Shown: positions 51,055 to 61,900, counted from the first letter of the stretch. The stretch: 64,000 bases of DNA from Actinokineospora diospyrosa (GCF_024171925.1 NZ_JAMTCO010000009.1:400705-464704); one strand, 5' to 3'. The notes: a model not told the origin generated them from the sequence alone. A program made the numbers and translations.

Positions 51055-51891
51055 TTGCTGGATCTGGACATGATGACAACGCGACTCAAACCCGGTTTGG
51101 GAAAGGTGAACCAGCGCTGGGTGAGTGCGTTGCCCGATCAACTCGCGGCGTTGGTCGGCGAGTGGGAACTCGACCTCGGCGCGGGGTTCGACTCCGGCGC
51201 GACCTCGGTGGTGCTCGGCTGCGCCGGACCGCTGGGCGACGCCGTGCTCAAGCTCGCGCCGGACCCGTACGCGCTGGCCGAGGAGGTCGCCGCGCTGCGC
51301 CAGTTCGCCCCGAGCGGGCGGGTTCCCCGGGTGCTCGCGACGGCCAGGGGCGCGGTGCTGTTGGAGGCCATTCGGCCGGGAACGCTGGTCGAATTGCTCC
51401 CGCAGGCACCGACACCGGTCGAGTACGCCCAGTTCCTGGGAGAGTTGCACGCGGCGGGCGATCCGGCGAGCGCCCCCCGTGCTCTTGGCGATTGGCTGGA
51501 ACTGCTCTACGCCACCGGTGAGCGCAACGGCGCCGACGTCGCGCGGTCGCGGCGGATCACCACGGGCCTGCTCGCCGACCCGGTGGACCCGGTCCTGCTG
51601 CACGGTGACCTGCACCTGGGCAACGTCCTCGCCTCGGACGCCAGGGGGATGGTCGCCAAGAACCCCACGGCCTGCGCGGGTGATCCGTGCTTCGACGCGG
51701 CGGACTTCGTGCTCGAGGGCTGGGACCGGGCGGCCATGGTGTGGCGCCGCGACGAGCTGGCGCGGGCCGCGGGCCTGGACGTCGACCGGTTGGACGCCTG
51801 GTGCCGGGCACTCGCCCCGCTCGGCGCGGCCCGGTCACCGATCCCCGACCGGGTCACCGAACTGCTGGCATTCGGGCGCGGTGAGTACTGA
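51055..51891 (+). CDS. Aminoglycoside-phosphotransferase-like protein (possible self-resistance)
   Basis: 278 residues from TTG 51055, whose AGGAGG lies 10 bases upstream; ATG codons at 51070 and 51073 are too far from it. The kinase-like fold of the APH(6)/hydroxyurea phosphotransferase type shows GAGFDSGATSVVLGC as the nucleotide loop, AVLKLAPDPYALAEEVAALRQF as the Lys-containing strand, HGDLHLGNVLASD (Asp185 catalytic) and AGDPCFDAADFV. The magnesium-binding IDP triplet that should follow the catalytic loop reads KNP (Asn203), so activity may be altered. It is first in the NRPS/PKS operon, one base before the MFS gene, suggesting resistance or modification of the product. Confidence 0.72.
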   Translation: MLDLDMMTTRLKPGLGKVNQRWVSALPDQLAALVGEWELDLGAGFDSGATSVVLGCAGPLGDAVLKLAPDPYALAEEVAALRQFAPSGRVPRVLATARGAVLLEAIRPGTLVELLPQAPTPVEYAQFLGELHAAGDPASAPRALGDWLELLYATGERNGADVARSRRITTGLLADPVDPVLLHGDLHLGNVLASDARGMVAKNPTACAGDPCFDAADFVLEGWDRAAMVWRRDELARAAGLDVDRLDAWCRALAPLGAARSPIPDRVTELLAFGRGEY

Positions 51892-51892
51892 C

Positions 51893-53158
51893 ATGACCAC
51901 CACCGACACCACCGGCTTCCTCGCCCGTCTGGTCCCCGCCGATCCGCTGCGCAGGAGGCTGATCGCGATCCGCCTCGCGGGCGCCATCGGCAAGGGCGTG
52001 TTCATCAGCGGCAGCGTCGTCTACTTCACCCTGCACGTCGGGTTGTCCGCGACTCAGGTCGGCCTCGGCCTGTCCGCGGCGGGCTTCGCCGGGTTGATCT
52101 CGACCGTCGTGTTCGGCATGGTCGCCGACCGGGTGCGCAAGCGGACCCTGCTGTTCGTGCTGTTCGCCGCGGTCGCGGTCGGCTTCGGCCTCTACTCCCA
52201 AGTGGACGGTCCGATCGGGTTCTACCTCCTGGTGGTGCTGATCGCCCTGCTCGACTACGGGATCGGGCCGACGGAGAACGCGCTGGTGGCCACCCTCATC
52301 CCCGACGGGGAGCGGGTCCGGCTCAACGCGGTGATGCGCTCGGTGTTCAACATCGGCTTCAGCCTGGGCATCGGCGTCGCCGCGGTCGCCGCGGTCAGCG
52401 ACCGGCTGCTGGTGCTGATCCCGATCGGCTCGGCGATCCTGCTCGGCCTCGCCGCCGCGCTGGTCACCCGGTTGCCCGAGGGCGCCCCGGCCCCCTCGAC
52501 CAGCAGGCCCAGGTACTTCACCGCGGTGCGCGACCTGCGCTTCCTCGGCGTGGTGGGGGTGTCCTCGGTCCTGGCCTCGCACATCACCGTGCTCATGGTC
52601 GTGCTGCCGCTGTGGGCGCTCAACCGCACCTCGGTGCCGCCGTTCCTGGTCCCGCTGCTGCTGGTGATCAACACCGCCTTCGTGATCCTGTTCCAGGTGC
52701 GGGCCAGCCGCGGCGCCGAGACGGTGGCGGGTGCGGCGGCGACGGGCAGGCGGGCCGGGCTGTGGTTGGCGGCGGGCTGCGCCGCGGTGTCGCTCACCGC
52801 GTTCACCGGCAACCTGGCGCTGGTCGTGGCCGCGATCGTGCTGACCGTGCTGTGCCTCTCGGTCGCCGAGGTGATGCAGTCCGCCTCGGCCTGGGGCCTG
52901 GCCTTCGGGTTGGCCCCGGAGAACGCCCAGGGCGAGTACCTCGGCGCGTTCGACCTGCACATCACCACGCAGAACATCGCCGGACCGGTGCTGCTGTCCG
53001 GTTTGGTTATCTCACAGGGCTTCTGGGGCTGGGCGGGGATCACCGCGGTGGTGCTCGCCGCGTCCCTGCTCATCGTCCCGGTCTCCCGACGCGCCGACGC
53101 CGCGATGGCCGCGCGCGCCGAGTCGGGAGAGGTAGCGGAAAGGAGGGGAACGGCATGA
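51893..53158 (+). CDS. MFS transporter, probable exporter of the NRPS/PKS product
   Basis: 421 residues from ATG 51893, one base after the preceding stop. About twelve membrane helices with the MFS motif A between helices 2 and 3: GMVADRVRKRTLLF. Helix starts such as AIRLAGAIGKGVFISGSVVYFTL and the central charged loop VTRLPEGAPAPSTSRPRYFTAV divide it into two six-helix halves. It is the drug:proton-antiporter type; selectivity cannot be read. Its stop overlaps the first NRPS gene (ATGA), so it is expressed with the biosynthetic enzymes, which supports a role in export of the product. Confidence 0.85.
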   Translation: MTTTDTTGFLARLVPADPLRRRLIAIRLAGAIGKGVFISGSVVYFTLHVGLSATQVGLGLSAAGFAGLISTVVFGMVADRVRKRTLLFVLFAAVAVGFGLYSQVDGPIGFYLLVVLIALLDYGIGPTENALVATLIPDGERVRLNAVMRSVFNIGFSLGIGVAAVAAVSDRLLVLIPIGSAILLGLAAALVTRLPEGAPAPSTSRPRYFTAVRDLRFLGVVGVSSVLASHITVLMVVLPLWALNRTSVPPFLVPLLLVINTAFVILFQVRASRGAETVAGAAATGRRAGLWLAAGCAAVSLTAFTGNLALVVAAIVLTVLCLSVAEVMQSASAWGLAFGLAPENAQGEYLGAFDLHITTQNIAGPVLLSGLVISQGFWGWAGITAVVLAASLLIVPVSRRADAAMAARAESGEVAERRGTA

Positions 53159-56100
53159 CCCGAACCGGTCGCGCCTCATTCGCACAAGAACGCTTCTACT
53201 TCCTCAACGAACTCCAACCCGGCAACCCCGCTTACGTCCTGGCTTTCGCCTTGCGCATAACGGGTTCCCTCGACCGGGATGCCCTCGCCCGTGCGGTGCG
53301 CGGCGTTGTCGCCAAACACGAGGCACTGCGCACCGGGTTCGCGCTGGTGGACGGCGAACTGGCCCAGGTGGTGTCCGATGTCGCCGAGCCGGAGATCACG
53401 GTGCTCGAGCACCCGCTCGTCGACCAGGACACCCAGGACCGGCAGTTGCAGGACCTGGTCGCCGCCGAGGCCACCCGGCCGTTCACCCTGGACACCGGGC
53501 CGGTGCTGCGCGCCTGGATCACGTCCTGGGACGCCGAGCAGCACGCGCTGGTGGTGCTGGTGCACCACATCGCCTGCGACGGCTGGGCGGTCGGTCTGCT
53601 CCTCGACGACATCGCCCAGGGCTACAACACCGGCGGGTGCGGCGCGCCCGAGATGTCTTATGTGGACTACGCGGAGAGCCAGCGGTCCATGTGGCCCAAC
53701 AGCGCGAAGCGGCTGGCCCACTGGCGGGAGACGATGGCCGGGGCGCCGCTGCTGGCCTTGCGCACCGACCACCCGCGACCCAGCGTGCTCAGCTACCAGG
53801 GCTCGGTGCTGCGGCGCCCGGTCGACCCGGAGTTGGTGCGCCGGCTCACCGAGTGGGCGAAAGAACGCGGGACGACGCTGTTCGCCGTCGCCCTCACCGC
53901 GTACGCCTGGGTGCTGTCGCGGTACGCGCGCCAGCCCGAGGTGGTGATCGGCGTCCCGGTCGCCAACCGGCTGGACGAGGCCGAGGAACGCCTCGTCGGC
54001 TGCCTGGTCAACACCCTGCCGATCCGGGTCGAGGTGTCCGGTGGGCCCAACTTCGCCGACCTGGTCACCAAGACCTGGCGCACGGCGCTGACCGCGTTCG
54101 GCAACCAGGACGTGCCGTTCGAGCAGATCGTGCAGGTGGTCGGCGAGCAGCGCCAGCTCAGCCACGCCCCGCTGTTCCAGACCTCGCTGACGGTGCAGAA
54201 CTTCACCTTCACCGTGCCCGAGTTCACCGGGCTGCGGGTCGTGGAGGTGGACGTCGAGATCGAGGCGGCCAAGTTCGACGTCGGGATGAGCCTGGACGTC
54301 TCCACGGACTCGCCGTTCCTGCGCGCCGAGTTCAGCACCGAGCTGTTCGACGAGGCGACCGTCGCGGGCATGCTGGCCCATTACCACACCCTGCTCACCT
54401 CCATCGTGGAACCAGTGTCTGATGTGGACAGCGAGCCGACGATGGTCGACGACCGGGAGCGCCGGCTGCTGCTGGAGGGCTGGAACCCGCCGATCCCGGA
54501 CGAGCCGCTCGAGCACCCCTCCGTCCTGCGCCTGTTCCGCGACAACGCCGCCCGATCACCCGACGCGCCCGCGCTGCGGCACCGCGACGAGCAGGTCTCC
54601 TACCGCGAGCTCGACGACTGGTCCACCCGGATCGCCGCCGCGCTGGCCGAGGCGGGCGTGCTCAAGGGCAGCCGGGTCGGCCTGCTGCTGGGTCGGTCGC
54701 CCGCGGTGATCGCCGCGATCCTCGGTGTGTGGAAGGCGGGCGGCGCCTACGTCCCGCTCGACCCCGAGTACCCCGAACAGCGCTTGGGCATGATCGTGGA
54801 CAGCGCCCAGCCGAGCACCGTGCTCGCGGAGGCCGACACCGCCGACCTGGCCCGGCGGTTGGCCCACGGCGTCACCGTGCTCGACGCGCGCACCGCGAAC
54901 GGCACCGCCGCGATCCAGACCACCTACCCCGAGCCCGACGACCTCGCCTACGTCTTCTACACCTCCGGCTCGACCGGGGTTCCCAAGGGGGTGAAGGTCG
55001 GGCACCGCGGCCTGAACGCACTCTGCGATCCCAGTCCCGCTGGCCTCGACGTCGACGAGACCGACCACTGGCTGGGCGCGCACTCGTTCTCCTTCGACGT
55101 GTCCATCTGGGAGATCTGGGGCGCACTCACCTCCGGCGGCCGCCTGGTCATCGCCGACCACGCGGACCTGGTCGACCCGCGGCGGCTGGCCCGGATGGTC
55201 CACGCCGAGGGGATCACCGTCCTCAGCCTGACCCCGGGCCTGCTCTACCGCGTCCTCCCACCGCTGCAAGAGACACCCGACCCATCCCGGATCCGTTACG
55301 TGGCGCTGTGCGGCGAGGCGTTGAGCTGGTCCCGAGTGGCCGGTCTGGTCGACCCGGAGCGGCTGCCCGCGGTGTTCGCCAACGTCTACGGGATCACCGA
55401 GGGCACGATCTACAACACCATCGTCGAGGCCCCCGCGGCCGAACTGCACAAGGTCCGCGATGGCGACATCGGCGTCCCGCTGCCGTCGAACCGCTGCTAC
55501 GTCCTCGACGAGAACCTCGAACCGGTCGGCGTCAACGTGCCCGGCGAGCTCTACCTGAGCGGCGAGGGGATCGCGCACGGGTACGTCGGGATGCCCGACC
55601 TCACCGCCGCGCGGTTCACCGACGACCCCTACAGCCCCGGAACCCTTTACCGCACCGGGGACATCGTGAAGTGGTCGCCCGAGGGCACGCTGATCTACTT
55701 CGGACGGGAAGACACCCAGGTCAAGGTGCGCGGCCACCGGGTCGAGCTCGCCGACGTGGAGGCGGCCTTCCTCCGGCAACCCGGCGTGCGGTCCTGCGTC
55801 GCGGTCGTCGAGGCCGACGACTTGGTCGTCTTCCTCTGCGGCGACGCGGGCGCGCTCGACGAACGGGCGCTGCGCACAGCGGTGCGTGATGAGGTCCCCG
55901 GCTACATGGTGCCATCACGGATGCACGCCGTCGCCCAGATCTCGTTGAACGCCAACGGGAAGGTCGACACCCGCAGACTCCTCGCCGAGGCCACCGTCAG
56001 CATCCCGGCGCCCCGGACCACCGAGCGCCCGCAACGCGACCAGCTCTCCGCGCGGATCCGGCAGATCTGGGCCGACGTGCTGGGCAAACCCGACCTCGAG

Positions 56101-56349
56101 GCCACCGACAGCTTCTTCGACGTCGGCGGCAACAGCTTCGCGCTGATCACCGTGCAGCAGCGGATGGCCGAGGCGGGCCTGGAGATCTCGGTGACCGACC
56201 TGTTCCGGTTCAGCACGGTCGCGGCGTGCGCGGCGCACCTGCGGCAGAGCGACGACACCGTTGTGGACGACCGGCTGGCGCAACGCAAGCGCGGCCGTGA
56301 CCAACTCGCCCGACGCAGGCGAGCGATCAGAGGAGGAGAACGTGGCTGA
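53155..56349 (+). CDS. Nonribosomal peptide synthetase module C-A-T
   Basis: 1064 residues from ATG 53155. The condensation domain (about 5-430) has VLVHHIACDGWAV with HHxxxDG intact, and FAQERFYFLNELQPGNPAY at its start without an N-terminal docking segment. The adenylation domain (about 465-900) shows YVFYTSGSTGVPKGVKVGHRG (A3), FSFDVSIWEIW (A4), GITEGTIYNT (A5), LYRTGDIVKW (A7) and LNANGKVDTR (A10). The carrier domain has FFDVGGNSFALI with Ser994. No thioesterase or epimerase follows. Specificity is not assigned; the code starts with Asp-Val. Its stop overlaps the KS gene start by 8 bp. Confidence 0.92.
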   Translation: MTRTGRASFAQERFYFLNELQPGNPAYVLAFALRITGSLDRDALARAVRGVVAKHEALRTGFALVDGELAQVVSDVAEPEITVLEHPLVDQDTQDRQLQDLVAAEATRPFTLDTGPVLRAWITSWDAEQHALVVLVHHIACDGWAVGLLLDDIAQGYNTGGCGAPEMSYVDYAESQRSMWPNSAKRLAHWRETMAGAPLLALRTDHPRPSVLSYQGSVLRRPVDPELVRRLTEWAKERGTTLFAVALTAYAWVLSRYARQPEVVIGVPVANRLDEAEERLVGCLVNTLPIRVEVSGGPNFADLVTKTWRTALTAFGNQDVPFEQIVQVVGEQRQLSHAPLFQTSLTVQNFTFTVPEFTGLRVVEVDVEIEAAKFDVGMSLDVSTDSPFLRAEFSTELFDEATVAGMLAHYHTLLTSIVEPVSDVDSEPTMVDDRERRLLLEGWNPPIPDEPLEHPSVLRLFRDNAARSPDAPALRHRDEQVSYRELDDWSTRIAAALAEAGVLKGSRVGLLLGRSPAVIAAILGVWKAGGAYVPLDPEYPEQRLGMIVDSAQPSTVLAEADTADLARRLAHGVTVLDARTANGTAAIQTTYPEPDDLAYVFYTSGSTGVPKGVKVGHRGLNALCDPSPAGLDVDETDHWLGAHSFSFDVSIWEIWGALTSGGRLVIADHADLVDPRRLARMVHAEGITVLSLTPGLLYRVLPPLQETPDPSRIRYVALCGEALSWSRVAGLVDPERLPAVFANVYGITEGTIYNTIVEAPAAELHKVRDGDIGVPLPSNRCYVLDENLEPVGVNVPGELYLSGEGIAHGYVGMPDLTAARFTDDPYSPGTLYRTGDIVKWSPEGTLIYFGREDTQVKVRGHRVELADVEAAFLRQPGVRSCVAVVEADDLVVFLCGDAGALDERALRTAVRDEVPGYMVPSRMHAVAQISLNANGKVDTRRLLAEATVSIPAPRTTERPQRDQLSARIRQIWADVLGKPDLEATDSFFDVGGNSFALITVQQRMAEAGLEISVTDLFRFSTVAACAAHLRQSDDTVVDDRLAQRKRGRDQLARRRRAIRGGERG

Positions 56350-58642
56350 CCAGCAGGACGACCTCGACCAGGACCGCATCGCCATCGTCGGCATGGGCAT
56401 CCGGCTGCCGGGTGCCGGGCGCGACCTCGACCGCTTCTGGCACAACATCGAGAACGGCGTGGAGGCGATGAGCTTCTTCAGCCGCGAGGAGCTGTCGAGC
56501 TGGGGCGTGCCCGACGAGGTCATCGACCACCCCAACTTCGTGCCCGCCCGCTCGGTGCTCGACGACTACGACCGCTTCGACGGGCACCTGTTCGGCTACT
56601 CACCGCAGGACTCCGTGCTGATGGACCCCCAGCAGCGGGTGCTGCTGGAGTGCGCGTGGGGTGCCCTGGAGCACGCCGGGTACCCGCCGATCGCGCCGGA
56701 CGGCAACCGCATCGCGATCCACGTCGGCACCGGCCTGAACGTGTACCTGCTGGACATCCTGTGGCCCAACACCCGCGCGGTGAAGTCGGCGGGCGGGTTG
56801 GGGATCCTGATCTCCAGCGACAAGGACTTCGCCGCCACCCGCATCGCCTACAAGCTCAACCTGCAGGGCACCGCGTTCTCGGTGCAGACCGCGTGCTCGA
56901 CCTCGCTGGTCGCCGTCCACCTCGCGGTGCAGAGCCTGCTCACCTACGAGGCCGACATCGCGCTGGCCGGTGCGGCCTCGGTCGGACCGCCCACCAGGCG
57001 CGGGCACTTCCACGAGCCCGGCGGCATCTTCTCCCCGGACGGCCGCTGCCGCACCTTCGACAACTCCGCGGCGGGCACGGTCGACGCCGACGGCGCGGGC
57101 ATCGTGGTGCTCAAGCGCTACGCCGACGCCGTGCGCGACAACGACACCATCCACGCCGTCATCGTCGGCACCGCCGCGATCAACGACGGCGCCCGCAAAG
57201 CCGGGTTCACCGCCCCCGGCCCGGCCGGTCAGGCCACCGCCATCCGGGCCGCGCAGGCCGTCGGCGGCATCGACCCGGACACCATCGGGCTCGTCGAGAC
57301 GCACGGCACCGGGACCGTGCTCGGCGACCCGATCGAGGTCTCCGCGCTGCGCGAGGTGTTCGGCGCCGACCGGGGCGACAAGCCCGCCTGCGCCCTCGGC
57401 GCGCTCAAGTCGATCATGGGTCACCTGGACACCGCGGCCGGGGTGGTCGGCGTGATCAAGACCGTGCTCGCCATGAAGCACCGGACCATCCCGCCGGTCG
57501 CCCGGTTCACCGAGGCCAACCCGGCGCTCGAACTGGACAAGTCGGTGTTCTACGTGCCCAAGACCGCTGTGGAGTGGCCGGAGATCGACGGCACCCGCCG
57601 CGCCGGGGTCAGCTCCTTCGGCATCGGCGGCACCAACACCCACGTCGTGCTCGAACAGGCCCCGCCCAACCCCAACCCGGGCAAGCAGGCGCGCCCGATC
57701 AGCGAGTTGCTGCTGGTCTCGGCCAAGACCGAGCCGGTCGCCACCGAGAGCCTCGCCCGGGTGGACGAGCACCTGCGCCGGGTCGAGCCGGAGGAGCTCG
57801 CCGACCTGGCGTTCACCCTGCGCACCGGCCGCGCCGAACTGCCCTGGCGCGGGTACGTGGTCCGCACCCCGGACGAGGACTTCAAACCGCTGCGGCCGGT
57901 CCGCAAGTCCAGCGCCCAGAACGCCGAGCGCGGGGTCGGCTACTTCCTCACCGGCGTCGGGCGGCTGCCCGGCAGCGCCCACACCTACAACGTCGACCCG
58001 TCGTTCCGCGAGATCATCGACCAGGGCTACGCCGACCTGCGCGGCCTCGGCGACGACTTCGACCTGGAGACCCGCGAGCGGGTCGGCCGGTTCTCCGTCG
58101 CGGTCGCCTGGGTCGACGCGCTGCGCCGCCGCGGCGTGCACCCCGTGGTGCTCGTCGGCCAGGGCGCCGGAGCGGTCGCCGCCGCGTGCGTGGCGGGTGT
58201 CCTGTCGTTCAGCGACGGGGTCCGCCTCGCGGCCCGCCACCCCGCGACCGGCATCGTGCTCGCCCCGCCCGAGACCGCGTTGTACACGGCCGACGGGACC
58301 CCGGTCACCGACGACGAGGCCACCGACATCGCCTACTGGGCGGCCCGGTTCGACGAGCCGACCGTCGACTTCGCCGTCCCCACGACCGTGCAGGACCCAG
58401 CCGCGTGGCTGGAGATCGGGACCCAGGTCGCCCCGCACGCCGGCGTTGACGCCCCGGCGATGTCCAACGGCTACGACCGGCTGCTCAGCTCCGTCGGCCT
58501 GCTCTGGGAGCTGGGCATCGGCGGCCCGTGGGACCCCGTGTTCGACCACGGCCGCCGTCGGGTCCCCGCGCCCGGCTACCCGTTCGCCCCCACCCGGCAC
58601 TACCTGGACATCCCCGCCACCGCTAAGGAAAGGCACCTGTGA
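56342..58642 (+). CDS. Polyketide synthase: KS with degenerate AT-like tail
   Basis: 766 residues from GTG 56342 (GAGGAGAAC upstream). The ketosynthase (10-440) is complete: VQTACSTSL with Cys185, ETHGTGT with His321 and KSIMGHLDTAAGV with His361. After a linker (440-530) comes a short AT-like part. The entry motif is TGVGRLPGS instead of the usual GQG, and the nucleophile elbow reads GQGAGA (residues 606-611) with Gly608 where Ser should be. The remaining AT core is much shortened before GYPFAPTRHYLDIP at the end. It cannot load an extender unit by itself. It ends directly in front of a free carrier protein gene (TGATG). The module should therefore be served by a trans-acting AT, possibly that of the gene at 62246. 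Confidence 0.88.
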   Translation: MADQQDDLDQDRIAIVGMGIRLPGAGRDLDRFWHNIENGVEAMSFFSREELSSWGVPDEVIDHPNFVPARSVLDDYDRFDGHLFGYSPQDSVLMDPQQRVLLECAWGALEHAGYPPIAPDGNRIAIHVGTGLNVYLLDILWPNTRAVKSAGGLGILISSDKDFAATRIAYKLNLQGTAFSVQTACSTSLVAVHLAVQSLLTYEADIALAGAASVGPPTRRGHFHEPGGIFSPDGRCRTFDNSAAGTVDADGAGIVVLKRYADAVRDNDTIHAVIVGTAAINDGARKAGFTAPGPAGQATAIRAAQAVGGIDPDTIGLVETHGTGTVLGDPIEVSALREVFGADRGDKPACALGALKSIMGHLDTAAGVVGVIKTVLAMKHRTIPPVARFTEANPALELDKSVFYVPKTAVEWPEIDGTRRAGVSSFGIGGTNTHVVLEQAPPNPNPGKQARPISELLLVSAKTEPVATESLARVDEHLRRVEPEELADLAFTLRTGRAELPWRGYVVRTPDEDFKPLRPVRKSSAQNAERGVGYFLTGVGRLPGSAHTYNVDPSFREIIDQGYADLRGLGDDFDLETRERVGRFSVAVAWVDALRRRGVHPVVLVGQGAGAVAAACVAGVLSFSDGVRLAARHPATGIVLAPPETALYTADGTPVTDDEATDIAYWAARFDEPTVDFAVPTTVQDPAAWLEIGTQVAPHAGVDAPAMSNGYDRLLSSVGLLWELGIGGPWDPVFDHGRRRVPAPGYPFAPTRHYLDIPATAKERHL

Positions 58643-58908
58643 TGAGCGACCAGTCGTGGACCACCGAGTTCGCCCAGCTGTGGAAAGAGGTCCTCGGGGT
58701 CGAGGCCGTGCACGAGCAGGACGACTTCTTCGACCTCGGCGGGCACTCGCTCAGCGCGCTGCGGCTGAGCACCCTGATCCGCCAAGAGCTCAACTTAGCC
58801 GTGCTGCTGCAGCACGTGCTCGACAACCCGCGCTACGGCGATCTGCTGGCCATCGCCGGTGCGGTGTCGCCGGAGCGGGTCGAGGTGGCCCAGGGCGAGC
58901 ACCGATGA
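58642..58908 (+). CDS. Free-standing acyl/peptidyl carrier protein
   Basis: 88 residues from ATG 58642, overlapping the KS gene by one base. A single carrier domain: WKEVLGVEAVHEQDDFFDLGGHSLSALRLSTLI, with Ser36 in GGHSL as the phosphopantetheine site. The upstream GGAAAGG serves as ribosome site. There is no other domain. It carries the extender or intermediate for the KS module at 56342, whose own carrier is missing. Its start and stop both overlap neighbours, so all five biosynthetic genes are translated together. Sequence alone does not decide between ACP and PCP type; the position after a KS suggests an ACP. Confidence 0.9.
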   Translation: MSDQSWTTEFAQLWKEVLGVEAVHEQDDFFDLGGHSLSALRLSTLIRQELNLAVLLQHVLDNPRYGDLLAIAGAVSPERVEVAQGEHR

Positions 58909-61900
58909 CCACCCCGCATGAAGGATTCACGGACTGGACGGCGCTGGCCGCCGAGGTGCTCGGCGTCCCGGCGGCCGAGGTCGAGGAACGTGCCCGCTGG
59001 GAGTCCTTCACCGCGCTGGGCGGCACGTCCCTGCAGGCGATCGAGCTGACCGCGCGCGGTCAGCGGTCGTTGGGCGAGGACGTGGACGTGGCGCGGCTGC
59101 TCTCGGCGGTTCCCCTGGCACAGGCCCTGTCCGGCGCCCGCGAGTTCACGCCCACGGTTCCCGACCCCGTCGAGGGCCTCGCGCACCGGGAGTTGTTGCC
59201 CGGTCAGAAGGCGATGCTCGCGGCGCACCTGGCGGGGCGCGACCAGCCGTACCACCTGATGTTCACGGTGCGCCCGCCGATCGCGTTGACCGTGCAGCGG
59301 ACGCGGATCGTGCTCCAGGCGCTCACCGCCCGGCACGAGTCGTTGCGCACCATGTTCACCGAGGACGGTCCGGCGGTGCGCCGGATCGTCCTCCCGGTCA
59401 CGCACACGCCTCGGTTGCTGCTGCAGTCCTTGCCCGCGGGCTCGGACCCGGTTGAGGCCGTGCACGGGCTCTACGGCACGCGGGGGCCGGAGTTGTTGCG
59501 CCCCTTCGAGCAGCCGCCGGTCGTGTTCGTCCACACCCGTGTCGGCGGTGAAGGTGGTGATGTCCTCGTGACGGTGCTCGTCCACCACGCGCTGATCGAC
59601 GGGTGGGGTGTTGGTGTGCTCTGGCGCGATTTCGCCCGGCTGTGTGCGGGTGAGGCTTTGGGTGAGGGCCCGTCGCCGGAGTGGATCGCCGCGCGGTTGG
59701 CTTCCCGGGAGGCGTCCGGGGACTTGGAATCGGCGTTGGCCCAGGTGGTCGAGCGGTTGGAACAAGCGCCGTTGGTGGCCGAGTTGCCGACCGACGCGCG
59801 TCGGGTCGACGAGGCCGACGGGCACGGGGCGCGTCTGGTGTTCCAGCCTGCCCCGGCTGTGGTCGAGGGGGTGAACCGGCTCGCGCGCGAGTGCCAGGCA
59901 ACGGTGACGTCGGTGCTGTTGTCGGCGTGGGCACTCGCCGTGGCGCGTCGGCTCGGCGTGGCGGACCTGGTGCTCGGGGTGCCCGCCGCGGGCAGGCCGG
60001 AGGCGGGGATGGCCGACCTCGTCGGGTTGTGCACCCGGATCGTCCCGGTGCGGTGCCGGATCGACGAGGGCCGCACGGCCGGGGAGTTCGTGCGAGCCAC
60101 AGCGGGCGCGGTCGCCGACGCCGTCGCCTACGCGGACCTGCCGTTCGCACGGGTGGTCGCCGCGCTGGCCGACACGGTGGACGCGACCCGCAACCCGGTG
60201 GCGCAGATCGGGTTCGCCGCGCACCACGAGCTGGTCCCGGACGAGTTCGACTCGGGCGGGACGTGGCGGGTGCACGAGGGCCACTGCCACGGTTCGGTGT
60301 TCGACGCGCTGCTGTTCGTGCAGTCGTGGTCGGCGCGGCCGCGGCTGGCCATCGAGTACGCGACTTCGGCGCAGACTGCCGCGGACATCGGTGAGCTGGT
60401 CGAGTCGTTCCAGGCCGTGGTCGAGGAGTTGGCCACGCGGCCGGGTGCTCGCCTGGCCGACCTTGGTGGGCTCTCCGCCGGTCAACGGGCTCTGGTGGCC
60501 GAACTCGGCGTCGGCGCGAGCTTCGAGCCGGGCCGGGACGACCTGTGGAGCCGGTTCGAGGCCCAGGTCGCCCGGCGCCCGGACGCGGTGGCCGTGGTCG
60601 ACGGCGCGCTCACGCTGACCTACCGGGAGCTCAAGGCGCACGCGTTGGCGCAGGCCGACCTGTTGCGGGAGTGCGGGGTCCGGGCGGGCGACCGGGTGAT
60701 CCTCGAAGTGCCGCGGTCGGCGGCCGAAGCCGTTGCGGTGATGGGGATCCTGAGTGCGCGGGCGACCTATGTCGCGGTGGACAGCTCGGCCCCGCCGGGG
60801 TGGCGCCAGCAGATCGTGGCGGCGGTGTCACCCGCCGCCCGGATCGGCGGGGACGCGACCTTCGCGGGAATCGCGCAGTGCTCGCTGGCGGACCTGGGGC
60901 AGGTGCGTGGCGACCTGAGCGATGAGCGGCCAGACCTGGAACCGGCGGCCGCCTACATCTCCTTCACCTCGGGCACCACCGGCGTCCCGAAGGGGGTGGT
61001 CGTCCCGCACGGTGCCGTACTACGGCTCGCCGACGACCGGGAAATGTTCGCTGACCCGGAAGGCGCGCGGGTCCTTCGCTTGTCCCCGTTGGCCTTCGAC
61101 GCGTCTACTTTGGAACTCCTGGTGCCGTTGGTGAACGGCATGGCTGTCGCGGTGTACCCGCCGGGAGAGCCGACGCCGAACGGTTTGGCCGAGTTCCTGC
61201 GGTCGGCGTCGGTGAGTCACGCCTGGCTCACCTCGGGTCTGTTCCACATCGTCGCTGACCACCAGCCAGCCGCGTTCTCCGGGCTGCGCCAGGTGTTCAC
61301 CGGCGGGGGAGTGGTGTCGGCCGTGCACGTGCGCCGGGTGCTGGACCGGTGCCCGGGACTGCGCGTCACCAACGGGTACGGCCCCACGGAGAACACCACG
61401 TTCACCGCTGTGTTCCACGTGGACGGACCCGATGAGGTGCTGGATCCGTTGCCGATCGGCCGCCCGGTGCGTGGCACCGGTGTGTGGGTGGTCGACGAGC
61501 ACGACCGGCTCGTCCCGCCCGGCGCGGTCGGTGAGCTGCGGACCACCGGGTGGGGCCTGGCCGACGAGTACGTCGGTGACCCCGCCCGGACCGCGGCGGC
61601 CTTCACCGAGCGCGCCGGGAACCGGGAGTACCGCACCGGTGACCTCGTCCGCTGGGGTGCCGACGGTGCCCTGCGGTTCCTGGGTCGCGCCGACCGGCAG
61701 GTCAAGATCGCCGGGCACCGGGTGGAGTTGGTCGACGTCGAGCGCCGGATCAAGCTGCGGCCCGGTGTGCTGGACGCGGTCGTGTTCCTCGCAGGCGAAC
61801 GGCTGTGCGCGGCGCTCAGGGCGGACGCGGACGCCGTGGCCGAGGTCCGGGCCGCGGTCGAACCGGAGTTGGCCTCCTACCAGCGGCCGCAACGGTGGTT

